The notes beneath the pieces were generated by a model. The model saw only the letters and a program-made list of their open reading frames with translations. It did no database searches and was not told where the DNA came from. This document shows positions 1 to 11,845 of a DNA stretch of 64,000 nt, one piece after another. Position numbers and translations under genes: made by a program. How positions within the stretch are numbered: position 1 is the stretch's first letter; each line of letters starts with the position of its first letter. Source of the DNA: Neonectria sp. B-13 (taxonomy: Eukaryota; Ascomycota; Sordariomycetes; Hypocreales; Nectriaceae); assembly GCA_002682825.1 (NCBI GenBank), contig NOKP01000001.1:4777296-4841295 (forward strand). The letters run 5' to 3'.

Positions 1-308
1 ACAGAGCCTCAGAAGAAAGGCATTAGAACATATCACTACAAGCACGAGGGAACTGTTAATTGATCAAAATCTCTTTTTTCTTCAGGTGTAGTATTATGAT
101 AGTGCTAGTGTACAAGAGAGCGTGTAAAGTCCAAGGCAATTAAGAATGCTTGCACTAGAATGAATGAGCGAATCCCAGAAAACCCAATCCATGCAGTTTA
201 AGGTCACGAAAGGAAAATGTTAACAATCCGAGTTGAGAACGGTCCGAGTAGGTGGCTCTGCAAATGCGTGCGGGCTTTGTGCGCCGAGGCCGGTGTTGTA
301 TCGGTTGC

Positions 309-950
309 TTAGTTGACAGTGATGCGTCGGGACTCGTGCTTCTTGGCCTTGGGCACGACAATGGTCAGAATGCCGTCCTGGAAGTTGGCAGTGACGTTGT
401 CCTGGTCGACTCGAGTGGGGAAGTTGAAGCTTCGTGAGAACTCGCCGATGCTGCGCTCAGTGAGCCAATACTTGGACTTATCGGCAGACTTGTTCTGGGC
501 GGGCTGCGTCTCCTGGTCCTCCTTGGGAGTTCCGGGAGCTTCGGCGTCGGATGTGATCTCGTGAGAGGCAGCCTCAGCCTCATCCTCTACCTTTGCCTTG
601 TGGGAGGTAGACTTCGTCTCACTGCCCTCGATGGCGGCGGTGTCTGCACTCTTGTCCTCGACATGGCCGGCGGGTGGAGTGCCAGAGGTGTAGGTGCGCT
701 CAGTCTTGCCGCGGATGAGGAGAGTCTGAGGCTCGGTGAAATCAATGTGGACGTTCTCCTTGTCGATACCCGGGAGCTCTCCATGGAGCTCGTAGGCTTC
801 GCCAGTCTCGCGGACATCAAACTTGGGCTGCCAGTGGGGAAGCGCGCGAGAGCCCTGGCCCTGAGAGTAGCTGTCGAAGTCTTCAAGGAGACGGAAGAGG
901 GGAGTGAAAGAGGCGTTGGAGCCGTAGGAAGCGCGAGGGAAGAAAGCCAT
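309..950 (-). CDS. hsp30: HSP30-type small heat-shock protein (Hsp20/alpha-crystallin family)
   Basis: Single-exon gene, 213 aa. It is an ATP-independent chaperone that should bind unfolding proteins in the cytosol under heat or other stress. The alpha-crystallin domain is split, as is usual in fungal HSP30. The first half lies around residues 44-85 (FDVRETGEAYELHGELPGI onwards, then LLIRGKTERTY). An acidic, Lys/Glu/Ala-rich insert follows at about 90-165. The second half runs from SIGEFSRSFNFPTRV through GILTIVVPKAKKHE to the C-terminus. I chose the ATG at 950 because the upstream in-frame extension is Asn/Thr/Gln-rich leader sequence, and MAFFPR is the usual HSP30 start. A TATAAA lies upstream at 1143-1148, with heat-shock-element-like blocks further out. 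Family assignment is firm; the exact paralogue is inferred. Confidence 0.93.
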   Translation of the reverse strand: MAFFPRASYGSNASFTPLFRLLEDFDSYSQGQGSRALPHWQPKFDVRETGEAYELHGELPGIDKENVHIDFTEPQTLLIRGKTERTYTSGTPPAGHVEDKSADTAAIEGSETKSTSHKAKVEDEAEAASHEITSDAEAPGTPKEDQETQPAQNKSADKSKYWLTERSIGEFSRSFNFPTRVDQDNVTANFQDGILTIVVPKAKKHESRRITVN

Positions 951-1148
951 TGTGTGTGTTGGGTTGGTGGTGAACTTGGTGGAAAGTTGCTTCAGGTTGT
1001 TGTTGGAGTGCGGTTGAAGAAGAGTTGATTCGCACGAATGCAGAAGAGTGTTGATTGTTTGAGTGTTTGCTGCTTGAGTGTTTGAGTGTTGAGAGTGTTC
1101 TGATGAAAAAGAAATCCAGCTTTGGAGGATGTGAAGTGCTGCTTTATA
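951..1148 (-). promoter_or_regulatory. HSP30 TATA box and repetitive 5' leader
   Basis: On the minus strand a TATAAAG motif lies at 1142-1148. The presumed leader after it (about 1040-1100) is made of near-repeats of ACACTCAA and has little secondary-structure potential. Unstructured A/C-rich leaders are common for heat-shock mRNAs. The TATA motif and repeats are seen directly; the transcription start is inferred. Confidence 0.55.
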
Positions 1149-1223
1149 CTTGGGCGATGGAGGAAGGAGATGGCCATGGTGGTTTCGCACGCCTTCGTGA
1201 ATGCTGAAGAATCATTCCACTAG

Positions 1224-1380
1224 GAATTTCTAGAACTCACCCGAATGCACATTTGCAGGGCAGAAACAGGTGTTAGAAAGAGTAGTGACGTGATTGTGAT
1301 GGCGATGCCGACACGCACGCTGGCAAACCACTGCAGGTTGATGCCGGAATGCGCTGGACGTTGGTGGAAGATTCCGGCAT
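1224..1380 (-). promoter_or_regulatory. Putative heat-shock elements and a 10-bp inverted repeat upstream of HSP30
   Basis: TTCTAGAA at 1228-1235 and GAAGATTC at 1367-1374 are both perfect two-unit nTTCnnGAAn / nGAAnnTTCn heat-shock-factor half-site pairs. They lie about 80 and 220 bp upstream of the TATA box. The second overlaps one arm of an exact inverted repeat: ATGCCGGAAT at 1341-1350 and ATTCCGGCAT at 1371-1380, separated by 20 bp. HSF control is expected for the family; binding is not shown. Confidence 0.5.
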
Positions 1381-2405
1381 GTGCCAGAACCAGGAATCCT
1401 TGAGACTGGGGGTGACGACGCCGCAGAGCACTCGCTCGCGGCAAATACCAGTCGCACTTCTCTCACCATCGATAGATTATTTGGAAGGTTCACGTCCCTT
1501 CACTACTGATATGGATAGAACGTCGATGTTCTTTTTTGCAGGGAATGCGTAACTGATTGCACTTGTCGTGGAGTTGCGACACAGAGACACTGGCTGCGAA
1601 AATGACATGGCCCGTGCATATATTGGCTTACATAATAAGTTGAACACATATACCGAGATATTACGTCAGTTTATCCTCATGAACATTGCGTTCGAGCAGG
1701 AAACACATTAGTTAGATTCGCTTTATCATTATAATATGGGCAGTGCGGTTTTATCTTGTTGTCACGGGCGTTACAAAGCAGACAGCTAAGTATGTCATCA
1801 AACAGTCTCCCAAAACCTGGTGCGTGCTCCAAGCCACACGGTAGCCAGATATTCTCTACTCCGCCAAGCCACATAAAATAGCTCGAGGCGGGTGGTTTCA
1901 CTTGCAGCGGCCGAACTCACGGACATTATGTGACAATTCCCTTCCAGTAGCAGTGACTCCTTCGTGCCTATCTTCGGAGTCATCTCTCCTCTAAGGCGTA
2001 TTTGGAATGGTTTCCTTCTGATTGCTTAACCTAGGTAGGTACGAGATAGCTCAGTGTCACCACACCTGTGGATATGTAGTTAGCATCACTCAAACCCATT
2101 TCTCCATGCTGCCAATATCACGGTCCAATCTCAATAGCAACACAGGGATTTGCCACAGAGATAACGGGCTAGTTTCCACAACCTAATTTTTGGTTTCCGA
2201 AAAGTAGTTGCATCACATTCCATCAGTTGGATAACTTCTTCTCGTGGCGAACAAGCCAACTTTGTCCAGCGTATAATAGGATCCTAACCCGAGACCTCCC
2301 CTACGTCTTTGAAATAACAACTCTGCGAAGTAAACGTCTGGGACCAATTTCATTGCGGGCGGCTATAGAACTTCCCAAAGAATCCTCCAACCTTCCCTTG
2401 GCTCA
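1381..2405. other. Intergenic: distal HSP30 promoter and YTH-gene 3' flank
   Basis: About 1 kb between the HSP30 regulatory block and the stop codon of the YTH gene. It is somewhat A+T-richer than the genes. Short open frames here lack coding character. I see no RNA gene or repeat. Confidence 0.6.
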
Positions 2406-4427
2406 TCACTGCCCATAAGGTCGCATCTGTGAGAAGCCAGGCAGCATAGCGACCGGAATTTGCATGCCATTCGTAGCCAGACCCGGACTTTGGACCCGGT
2501 TGAAAAGCCCAATCAGCCTGCGCCCAACTGATGGCTCTATCTCAGTACCGTCACGAGCAATCTTGACCTCTCGATTCGAATTCCACGGGTTGCGTAGGCC
2601 CCTTGTTCGGTAAAACGGCAGCTGAGTTGTCGAGAGCCACTCAAGCTTGAACGGCTTTCCCCACGTTTTGGTAGCGCCCTCTTCAGCACCAACGCTCTTA
2701 TCGCTAGACACGCTCTCAGTGTCTGAAACTTCATCAGACTCGTCCCGCTCTGCCTCCCAAAATATAGTTCCCCTCGCGGAGTCATCGATGATCCTGCCTT
2801 TAGGTGCATGTTCAGTTGACTCGGTCGGTATCGCTTTCGGTAAATCGAGGTCGCCCGGTGTCAAGGTTGTTGGTGCGAACTCAATAGCCGCCGCAGGATC
2901 TTCGTTGATGGGTGACGTCATGCACGCGTAGCCAAAATATTCACCAGATTTGTTGGCAGAGAACACCAGGTAAACATTGTCGGCGGTCTGTCGTCGAAAC
3001 CAGTTAGCTGGGGGTTGCTTCAGGAAGGGGATCGTATGTACCCTGAAGGCGTTGTTCAATGATTCTTCGTTGTGGGACTGGGTGGCCCAAATTCCCGTCC
3101 GAACACTGAGTTCCAAGTCTTCCACGGTCAAGCTCTTCAATACAAAGAATTTGTCTTTCTGTGCAGCTTCGATTTCCCCAGCAGGAGCTGTCTTCAAGGA
3201 TCCAGTTTGTTCGACTGTCGGGCTTGAACTTCCACCGTCCGAATGTAAATTATCTTGAGATTGTTCGTTCTTCGAAATTATATTGATCGTGGCAACAGCC
3301 GGTCCTGTTGGCGCCGTCACTCCAGCGGCCCCTTCCACGGTGCTCTTGCGTAATCGACTGACAAGACGAACGGTTTGAAATTTGGAATCGTGTAATTTCT
3401 GTTGAGCAGCCATGCAAGTATCTTCGTCCTTGAAGTTTGCAAATGCGCAGTTACTTTTAGAAATAAGGAACAGCGACTCCAATCCCGGTGCTTCCTTGCA
3501 TACGTGGTGGACGAGACTCATCAGGTCGATTTGAGGAGGAAGGTTACCGATCCAAATTGCATGACCTAAGTTTTGTTAGCTGAGGGTAAGAGGGTCATCG
3601 AGATTCATTATCTGACCACTCTGACGTGGCTTCCGCGGCGGCCCTCGTACAGCGCTTTGCCGCCTCTCAGATCCATCCGGGCTCTGCCTCAACTCGCTCT
3701 GGACAACCAAAGGTTGCTTCCACTGCTTGCCTTGGCCCTGCTTCTGGGGTTGGTTAACACCACCGGTATTTGACGACTGTCCCATGTCTCGGGTATCGTT
3801 CGTGGTGAGAATCGGGTTTGTATATAAGCCAGCCATCATTGTATTCGGCATCGGATGGGTGTTGTGCTGGTATTGGGGAGTTGGGGGATAATAGAAAACC
3901 GATGGTTGCTGGCCCATCATCATTTGGTTTGGGTAATATGCCATTGTCTGATTCTGAGTCATTGTCGACCCAACTTGTGATTGAGAAGAGTGACCTCCAT
4001 AGTATTGACCCATTTGTGATTGTTGGACATAGTATCCTTGACCGGACATTTGCACTGGCTGGTGTCCCATGTACTGGGGCATCTGCTGCACCATTGAAGG
4101 GGAATTCGGTAGGTTGTAGCGTTGTTGATTGGCGTGCGCATACTGTCCAGGGCGAAAAGAGACGTGAGGAAGTGAGTTCCCCATCGGTCCCATGTTGTAG
4201 ACCCCTGAACGGTATGCTGAAGGAGATGGAGATTGAAACATGTCGTACTGGGCCGTAAATGTGTGTTGGGGTCCTACGGGGTGCTGTTGAGGTTCAAAAT
4301 GTCCAGACTGGTGGGCTTTTCGTTGTTCGTCGTGACCGGGCGGCGCACCTTCTGCATCGTCAGTCTTTTGGTGAGCCTGATCGACGAGTCGGAGGTCCGA
4401 GGCCGATGTGGATGGAATATCTCCCAT
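2406..4427 (-). CDS. YTH-domain m6A reader with N-terminal RRM
   Basis: Two exons, 4427-3617 and 3565-2406, give 656 aa. The 51-nt intron ends in GCTAACAAAACTTAG. Joining restores an RRM start, HAIWIGNLPPQIDL, which confirms the model. The N-terminal ~265 residues are disordered and rich in Gln/Met/Tyr/Pro. The RRM lies at about 272-350. The YTH domain begins at FFVLKSLTVEDLELS (GIWATQSHNEESLNNAF, then NVYLVFSANKSGEYFGYA). It is interrupted by an acidic spacer and resumes at FKLEWLSTTQLPF and RGLRNPWNSNREVKI. The Trp in GIWATQ, and probably the Trp in TIFWEAE, would form the aromatic cage for N6-methyladenosine. Such proteins bind methylated RNA and alter its stability or processing. The start is uncertain: the ATG at 4427 follows an acceptor-like TTACAG, so a 5'-UTR intron is likely. 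The donor could instead be 3 nt upstream. Confidence 0.9.
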
Positions 4428-6847
4428 TGGTATCGTCAAGCTGTAATATCAGCAGTAGCAAATGAGACTGTCTCGCTATTAACCCGGGCGTGATCAGCAT
4501 ACCGTCATTTTCAGCTAGGGCCCCGCCGCAGAGGAAGCTTATCGGGGTGAAGATGAAATACCTTGTCAACTCTCTAGAGCATCGAGACCGTTGGACGTCA
4601 ACAACACAAGTTATCCGAGTCCAAAAAATTCGGCAATAAGGTCAAGAATCCTTTAAAAGCCACATGGGCCAAGTTATTTCTAGACAATCAACTACCTAGT
4701 CCCTTGTTTCACAGACTGTGACTTTTTGGAGCTTAGAAGCTGGAAGGGACGACTGGAGGACTGAACAAATTGGGACCAAGAGAGCTGTTCGAAGATGAGC
4801 GCCAGGGATGGAGGGTGCAGTTGTTGATGGGTAAAGTTGGTAGACAGAGTAGTGGACAGAGTTGGTGGACGGAGTGCTGCTGGTGATGTCATGCGGTGTC
4901 TCGTGAGTCTCGACAAATTATGACGATGAACCGGGAACGCCAATGCAGCACCGGAGAGTCTCAGGTTGTACAGAAAATGCCCCACGGCCTTGGGGCAGTC
5001 GAGGGATAGCTGGGTGAAATACAGACGTAAAAAGAGACCAAGCTACCAGCCGGCGAGAACACAAATGGGGAGTCCAGGGGGGTGGGTGCTCTGGGTAGCG
5101 GTAGAGCGCTTTTGGCCGTATTTTTGGGGCAACAAGGGTATGGGACCAGCCTTGCTTCCAGGACGGGAGCTCGGGACAGCGGTTCAACGGTTTCGCGAGG
5201 GTTCTGAGCCACCTGGATAGTAATGTCGAAAAGTGAAGAAATGCCCTCTGGCCTCGGGCAACAACAGAAGACCAAGGACCCGGGGGTGCGGTTTGATCAA
5301 GAAACAAAGAGGTCGATGCGCTGAAGGAGGTTCGAGGCGTCCTCTAGATCTAGAGACGGGAACGCGGAAGAAGAGTAAAATAGGCCTACCAGAAGGATGG
5401 AGGGCGTGGAAAACGGGGAATAAGGCCATTCATCGGCCCCATGTCTTGCAGAAAAGCCCAGTGAGGAGGCAAAAGCCATGCGGCTGGGCAATGCAAAGCA
5501 GGGGTCGACAGGGCCTGGCAAGGCGTGTGGCCAAGGGTCTAGGCCTTTGGAAAGACAGAAGAGGGTACGACTAATTAGGGCTCATGCAGAAGCCAAGAAG
5601 GGGGTGGGGGATATGTAACCAAGAAGCTCTCTCGACCATGGCACCAACCAAGCCAGATGACAGAGCAGGAGGGGCGTGAATATGGGGACGGGCAAGCCGG
5701 GCATGGGATGGTGCGGCCAAGAACAGTACATGTACATGAGTTACAGGAGGAAACACACCACAAGCCGCGGTACTCATTCACTCAACACAGCTCGGCAGTT
5801 TCCTTTTTCAACTCGATGCAAACTAAAACTAAGGATAGAGCTCAAGCTACATAGTATCCGTCAGACAAGCGTGGCTCCTCCAAACCAGAAAGACATGTCG
5901 CCACGGGTGATCAGGAACCGGGGCTTCCGTTGACGGGGAACGAGACAGGGAGATTGAAGAGGGAACGGGTGCGGACGAAGACACAGCCACGCACGACGCC
6001 GAGGTGACCAGGGGGGCGTGTGTCAGGGGGTGAGATGGGAAGAGTGAGATGGAATGGGGTCTGTGGCGCGGATGAGGCGAGGACTTGTGGACTTTTAGAC
6101 TACTAAACTGCAGATAAAAACAGACGGACGCATTAAGGAATGAATAGACGTCCGACTGGGGATGAGATGCGCCAAACAGGAAGTACGGTTGGGTCTGAGG
6201 TGGCGCTGGTGTCGCCTTGTTCCTTGTGTCAATTGATCCTCGCACCTCGGTGACACCGTCTTCGAAACGAGAACGACTGGTCTTGGTCTTCTTGTAAGTG
6301 CCGCCCGTTCCATCATGGTCAGTCGCCCTGTCGTCCGCCCTCTTTGCCACAGCTGCGGGCCCGGGTTCGCTCTTGTTTCCTGGAGAGGACTGCGCGCGCG
6401 AACAACCCCAGCTTCGGGTTGTGGCGGCCATGTTAGTTGCGGGTACGTACCAGAACTTGGATTGGCCGGCCCTCCACCTAAATAACTATGGGTAGTAGAC
6501 AGATGATCTACAGTACGCGGTGCCTTCGAGTCGAGTACCCACACCGTAGTGCGACCAAGAGGTGGAAACCGGCGTTAGACTGGGCGCGGTGGCCGGGGAA
6601 AATGAGGTTTGCGAGGGTGCATCCAGAGAGTCGAGTGCTATGTAAACCTGGAAGTTGAGAGTTGCTGTCGCCACCCAGCTTCAAGCTTGTGGCTCATCAC
6701 GCTAGGCAGGCAGGCAGGCTCCGGGCTCCTTCCCAGAACCACTGTAGTACCGTGCTAGCCATAGATGACACCGGTCAAGGACAGCACACCCTGGTCACTT
6801 GGCACCTTGAATGACGGCCCTGTCCACTACTACTAACGTAGTGGCAC

Positions 6848-6861
6848 GTACTACGTAGTAC
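6848..6861. repeat. 14-bp perfect palindrome
   Basis: GTACTACGTAGTAC reads the same on both strands. It lies in a stretch with several further ACGTAGT/GTAC motifs (6830-6960). Function unknown. Confidence 0.7.
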
Positions 6862-7890
6862 AGTATGAAGCACTGGCAGGGTGACGTTTGATCTGCGAAA
6901 CTTGCTCCGGAGCACGCAAGCAACGCACATGCGAATACAGTATCCGTACAGTACGGTTCCGTTGCGTTTCTATCGGGAGGGTATCAACTGCCCGTCAGTC
7001 CCAAGCAAAGGCCAAGGCCAGCCGGCTTGTGGTTCGCCGGGAGGAATGAGCCCCACCCCGTGAGTCTGCCCGCCTTGATTATTTCGGGCCCGGCTAGCAA
7101 CCGGTCATTCTTAGTCTTCTCACCGTTGACCTGTGCCATTCTGTCGGGACCGAAGTATCCGCGCCGCCGCCATTCTCACTTCTCAGGTACCGGCTCTGAA
7201 CGCATCCGTCGCCACTGAGTAGTTCGAGACCGTGGCTTTGCCGCTCCTGTGAGGTGCATCAAGCAGGCACACAGGGATCCGTGCAAGGCAGGGAATAGCC
7301 GAGGTGGTGGGGTGGAGGTCCCTGAGATCTGATCGACACGAGACAAAGCCGCCAGTACGCAACACGGCCGAAAGTCAATTCGCCGGCCCGATGGACAAGA
7401 AAGGTGGTCGGTCCCTGGTGGACATTGACCTTGCTTTGGTACTTACGGGTGCGAAGCCACAGAGTACGGACCTGTCCTCACCCGCAAGCCAGCAGGAATC
7501 CATGCCAGCGTGGCGGTTGTCTAGCGGTCGTTCGGCAGTCCGTTAGCCCACATCGACGGAGCTTCGAACCACTACAGAAGGCCCAGGCCAGTCCATGCCT
7601 TTTAGTTCCAGGTCCAAACGTGCAAGTTGGCCGTTGTCAGCGCTCACATATTCTCCACGGAATACCATGAGAGCCTCAATAAAAATAAAAACCATCCTCC
7701 CTGAACCTCGATCCCAGCCATCGTTCGCACCTGTGTGTCTTGTGTGGGTGTGGGCGTAAGTGTTGGGCTCGGCTACCTGATAGCACGGATTCTGCAAGCT
7801 TCACAAGTCAGTGATCAACAAACCTGGCCCGAGACCGAGACTCCGTCGCCTCCTGTGGGTTGTTTGTGGTCGTTCTCTTGAAAGCAAGCT

Positions 7891-7926
7891 CCACGTCTCG
7901 TCTCCACGTCTCGTCTCCACGTCTCT
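7891..7926. repeat. 13-bp tandem repeat, about 2.7 copies
   Basis: The unit CCACGTCTCGTCT is repeated exactly twice, followed by a partial third copy ending in CTCTGAAG. Intergenic. Confidence 0.8.
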
Positions 7927-9558
7927 GAAGACTCGAAGGAGGCGTCTCAATCCCGTCGATCCCCTCCCGCCTCGCAACCGCTCCCCATCGCACGCCACTT
8001 GGCACTCGCCCACCATCTTATCCCAGCTAGGGCCCCCGGGGTCCAAGCCTCCCGCCGCGCTAGTATCCATAGGAGGGGACCTTGCGGCTGGTGCTATTCG
8101 TCGAGGACCCTGGGACTGTATTCCGACTTCCAAGGGCTCATTCTCTGTTCAACGATAGGATTCGTCAGTTTTCACGATGATCGTCCAAACGCATTCCCCT
8201 TGCATTCCCATCCTGCACAACCTCAAGATGCTTCCGAAACACCGATTTGCTTCTCCCAGTCGTGGCTCGCGGCTGTGGCCCACGGTATGTAGCCCGGGGT
8301 GTGGCTCCCTTGGTGGCCTTATTGTTTGTATCCCTTCCGCGAAATCTCTTGGGTCTCGCGCTTCACCTCGCAAGTCGTCGCATCCCTTGGCTCCCGGTTC
8401 GAGTCCCTTGTCGTAACCACTGCTGCATCCGGACTAAGTAGCGTAGCACAAAGACACGGCATGGAGGAGACCCTTGGACCCTGGAAAATGGACCCCTTAG
8501 GCGCGCTGCCCCGCCAATCAGAATCCAAAGAGTGGTTTGGGTTCTGATCCGGACAAAAAGCTCCGCTCCCCTGATCAAACAAGCCAGCTACATATCTACC
8601 TAGTAGGTACTTGGTAAGGTCAACTACATGCTAGGTGGCAACCCCGCCGGACGGGGCAGATCAAAGATACCTAAGCAGGTGATCAGATCAGGGTGATGGT
8701 CGCCATTCCATGCCGGTTTCTGAGTGTTGGAGGTCAAAAAGCTGTGGTACAGCCGGTACAGCCAGTACAGCCATGTCCCTGAAACCAGGCGATTGGGCAT
8801 TCCGATAGAGCAGCCACGCACTGCCACCTTGATTGGCGTTGCTGTTGCCACTCACTCGACCCTGATGTCACCAAGGTGTCTCAAGGTCTCGACTCTGGTA
8901 TCCATATCTGCCGATCCTATCCTCTTTGGACCATCGCGCCCGCTTATTGCTCCGTCCGACGCCCTGCAATGACGATATATCTACGTTATGTTTGCCCTTT
9001 TGTCTTGCGCTGACTGGCCACTGACCACGCGGCTTCGGGGGTTTGCACTTTTTGCCAACCGCTAGTTACTGGGGATTGGCCACAAGGCGAGCGCAGACGC
9101 CGCAAGAGCCAGCCAACTTGCCAGCCGCCCGGCCTCAAGAGATGATCGTGTCATCGGCCAAAAGTTGCCAAGGCATGCCCTTGTCCTACAGTACATAGAC
9201 TGCAAAGTACGTAGTGCCAACGACGCTCACAAGCTTGCGCGCCAACGTGTAACGGTGTAAGCCGCAGTAGGAGCAGTCCCCCGAGTCTGACGTTGACAAT
9301 ACTCCAAGTCGAAACTCCTCGCTTGGAAAACGCCACTTACCCACTGCCAGCAATCGAGCTTCAGCCACTCTCTCTCGATTGCTGGTTACGTCCATTGGCT
9401 CCAATTCCTCGACACTCAATAACGCAAGCAGGGAATTAATCAAAAGTGCCACCTACGTACTTCATACCTCTCCCCCGGATAACCAGGGTCCCTACTACCT
9501 CCGTCATCTTGCCTGATAAGTCCTGCCTGCCACAGAAGTACTGTACGAATACTGCAGC

Positions 9559-9580
9559 TATCTACCTACCTACCTACCCA
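9559..9580. repeat. (CTAC)n short repeat
   Basis: The TACC/CTAC tetranucleotide is repeated about five times in the gene-poor region. The same TACCTA/TAGGTA motif recurs singly elsewhere in the window. Confidence 0.7.
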
Positions 9581-11778
9581 GGCTTCATCTTGCACACAGT
9601 CGCTCACTCGCAAGTGGCAAATTGCATCTCAAATTTAGCAACGCTAGCATGTACCGGCTCACTTACCGCCTTACCAAGCACACTCCCCTTGAGGCTATCC
9701 CAGTACCCCAATTTGGTCCACCCAGGCGGTCACACTGTAGCTTGATAGCCAAGTTTTCGAACTCTCCTAGTTACAGTGTCTGCCACTTCGAGGCGGCTTC
9801 TCGGCCTCAACAGTCTGTACCCAAACGAATGAGGCGAACGACTAGGAGGTCTTGAGTCAATGCTAGCCTTTACCAGTCACATGCATGTGGGGGTTGTGAC
9901 AGGCTCAAAAAAGACTTCCCGGTGGTAAAGACTACCGTTTGCAAACTCTCCGTTCACTCAGGTGACGTCCTTCATCTAGATATTTCAACAGCGATCGTTA
10001 CATCGTCCCCCTTCAACATTACCGTAGATGGTCAACCGACACTCCCAAGCTACCCACCCGTCAACTGATTTTCCCTTGTTCAGTTGCCACCGTTGCGTTG
10101 TTGTCGATCCCACCCTCGATCTCGGGCCTACGTGTCCAGTAGCTGCCCAACTTCCCCAGCCGTATCCGTTTTTAGTTTCTTATCCATCTTCAATGGAAAC
10201 ACACGACCCTCACTTTCGTTTCCTCTATGGCGATTTCGATCCATCTGTTTTCGAGACTCCACCTAGCAGAAGCACCTGTGAATGGTCCAAGTACCCTGAG
10301 CTCAGCTGAGATTGATACGAATGGTTGAACTCAAATGCTATCGAGCTTCACTTTCGGCTTCGATAGGATATGATCGACGCCGTGCTGTCAAATTTTTGCT
10401 TCCGAACCTCCGAGCGGGGTTGCACTAATCAGACGTGAAAAGAACCAGGGAGCGTCGGGTTAATCACTTGCACATTGTGGGGGTCTATTTGACAACTGAT
10501 TTCACATGCGTACAGTACGGAGAAATTTCGAAGAGCATCATCCCATTAGTTGTTGGGCTGCTTGTCAGAGAAACATCTCACTGCCGTGCCTAATTCGAAA
10601 ATGTGATAACAACCCTCCAGTCTCGTTTACTCATGCTCCCCGCAAGTCAACTCACTGCCGGCATCTTTTTGATCCACTTGTTAGCTCCCCCTTCAACGGC
10701 ATCGATTAGCCATCTGGTCAAGCCAGCTCTCTTATGTGTAGAACTCTAGCCATCCCCTGCCACACGCGTCTCGCCTTGTTCTCTGCATCCTTCAGCCAGC
10801 TTTCTCTATCACGGTGCCCATGGCGAGAATGGGACTCACGGAGTGATCTTTCGTGATAGGAAAGACCATCTTGAAAAAGAAGTCACTGTCGCAGGGTGTT
10901 TGGACCAAGCATCGAGATGCCGGCGCTAGACTAGCGATAGCCGATGAAGGCGTTGGGAGCTCGTCTCTGTTTATTTTACCCTTGACGACCTAAACAAAGT
11001 ACAGTAAATTGACAACCTCGCATCCACTCGCAAGAAGTGTTTCGCCTTCATGGGCTTCCCTGGAGGAGCGGGTTGGACGACAGATCGTCGGGGATCTTGG
11101 CTGGAATCCTCGCGTAGGCGATAGTGGGGTGTCCGCGATGGATCAGCTCCCGTATGATGCAGATCCCGCGGGGACCGGTGCCTCCGAGTACTAGTATATG
11201 GGATCCACCCATGGTTAAATCAACATTTGGTTGTTTAACTTGGCAATACTGATGCAGTCTGCTTCATAGATTTCATACATCTCGATCGGCCCCTTGTTGA
11301 TTTATGACCGAAGTAACCTGACGAGCCGCCTCATGGACTCAAACCTGGAGCTGGAAACTCCGCACTCCACTCGGTAAGGTTTAAAGGCACAGAACGGCGG
11401 GATTGATACCGGTTGTGCTGACAAATCTGGCCATGGCGATCAGAACATCGCACAAGTATTGGAATATCATGTTATTGATTAGATATCAAGGTCATCGAGA
11501 TTCGAGCCAGCAAAGTAGGGCAAATGTTTAAATGCGGGAAGTGGAGTTCCCTTGTGGCTGGTCCGCTGTGGCGGAGTCGAGCTCGTAATTCCAGCTACTA
11601 AGGTACCAAGGCAGATGGCTCGTACGCGGAAGGTTTTGTGTGCCGATATAAGGCAGTCATACTTCTGGCCATGTATCTCGATGTCCCGATATCCAGACTA
11701 TTTGCAAGCGTGACAGTAATACCAAAACGGGCTGCAGAAGACCAGCGGAGGAATCTCCAGTCCCGGTTTCCGAGCAGT

Positions 11779-11845
11779 GAGGACACACTACCCTCACCAG
11801 GAGGACACCCACTACCCTCACCAAGAGGACACACACTACCCTCAT
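11779..11845. repeat. 22-24-bp minisatellite, three copies
   Basis: Three imperfect copies of GAGGACACACTACCCTCACC. Their length differs by one CA/CC step between copies. Intergenic. Confidence 0.8.

Noticed and set aside
1..308. Possible gene at the left edge
   Set aside because: Only the HSP30 3' flank is visible; the small open frames have no support.
5847..6544. 150-195-codon minus-strand open frames in the first gene desert
   Set aside because: Ser/Pro/His-rich translations with no domains, overlapping each other in different frames; no promoter or splice support.
8397..8407. tRNA-like B-box GGTTCGAGTCC
   Set aside because: The flanking T-stem does not pair beyond two bases, and there is no A-box or acceptor stem upstream.
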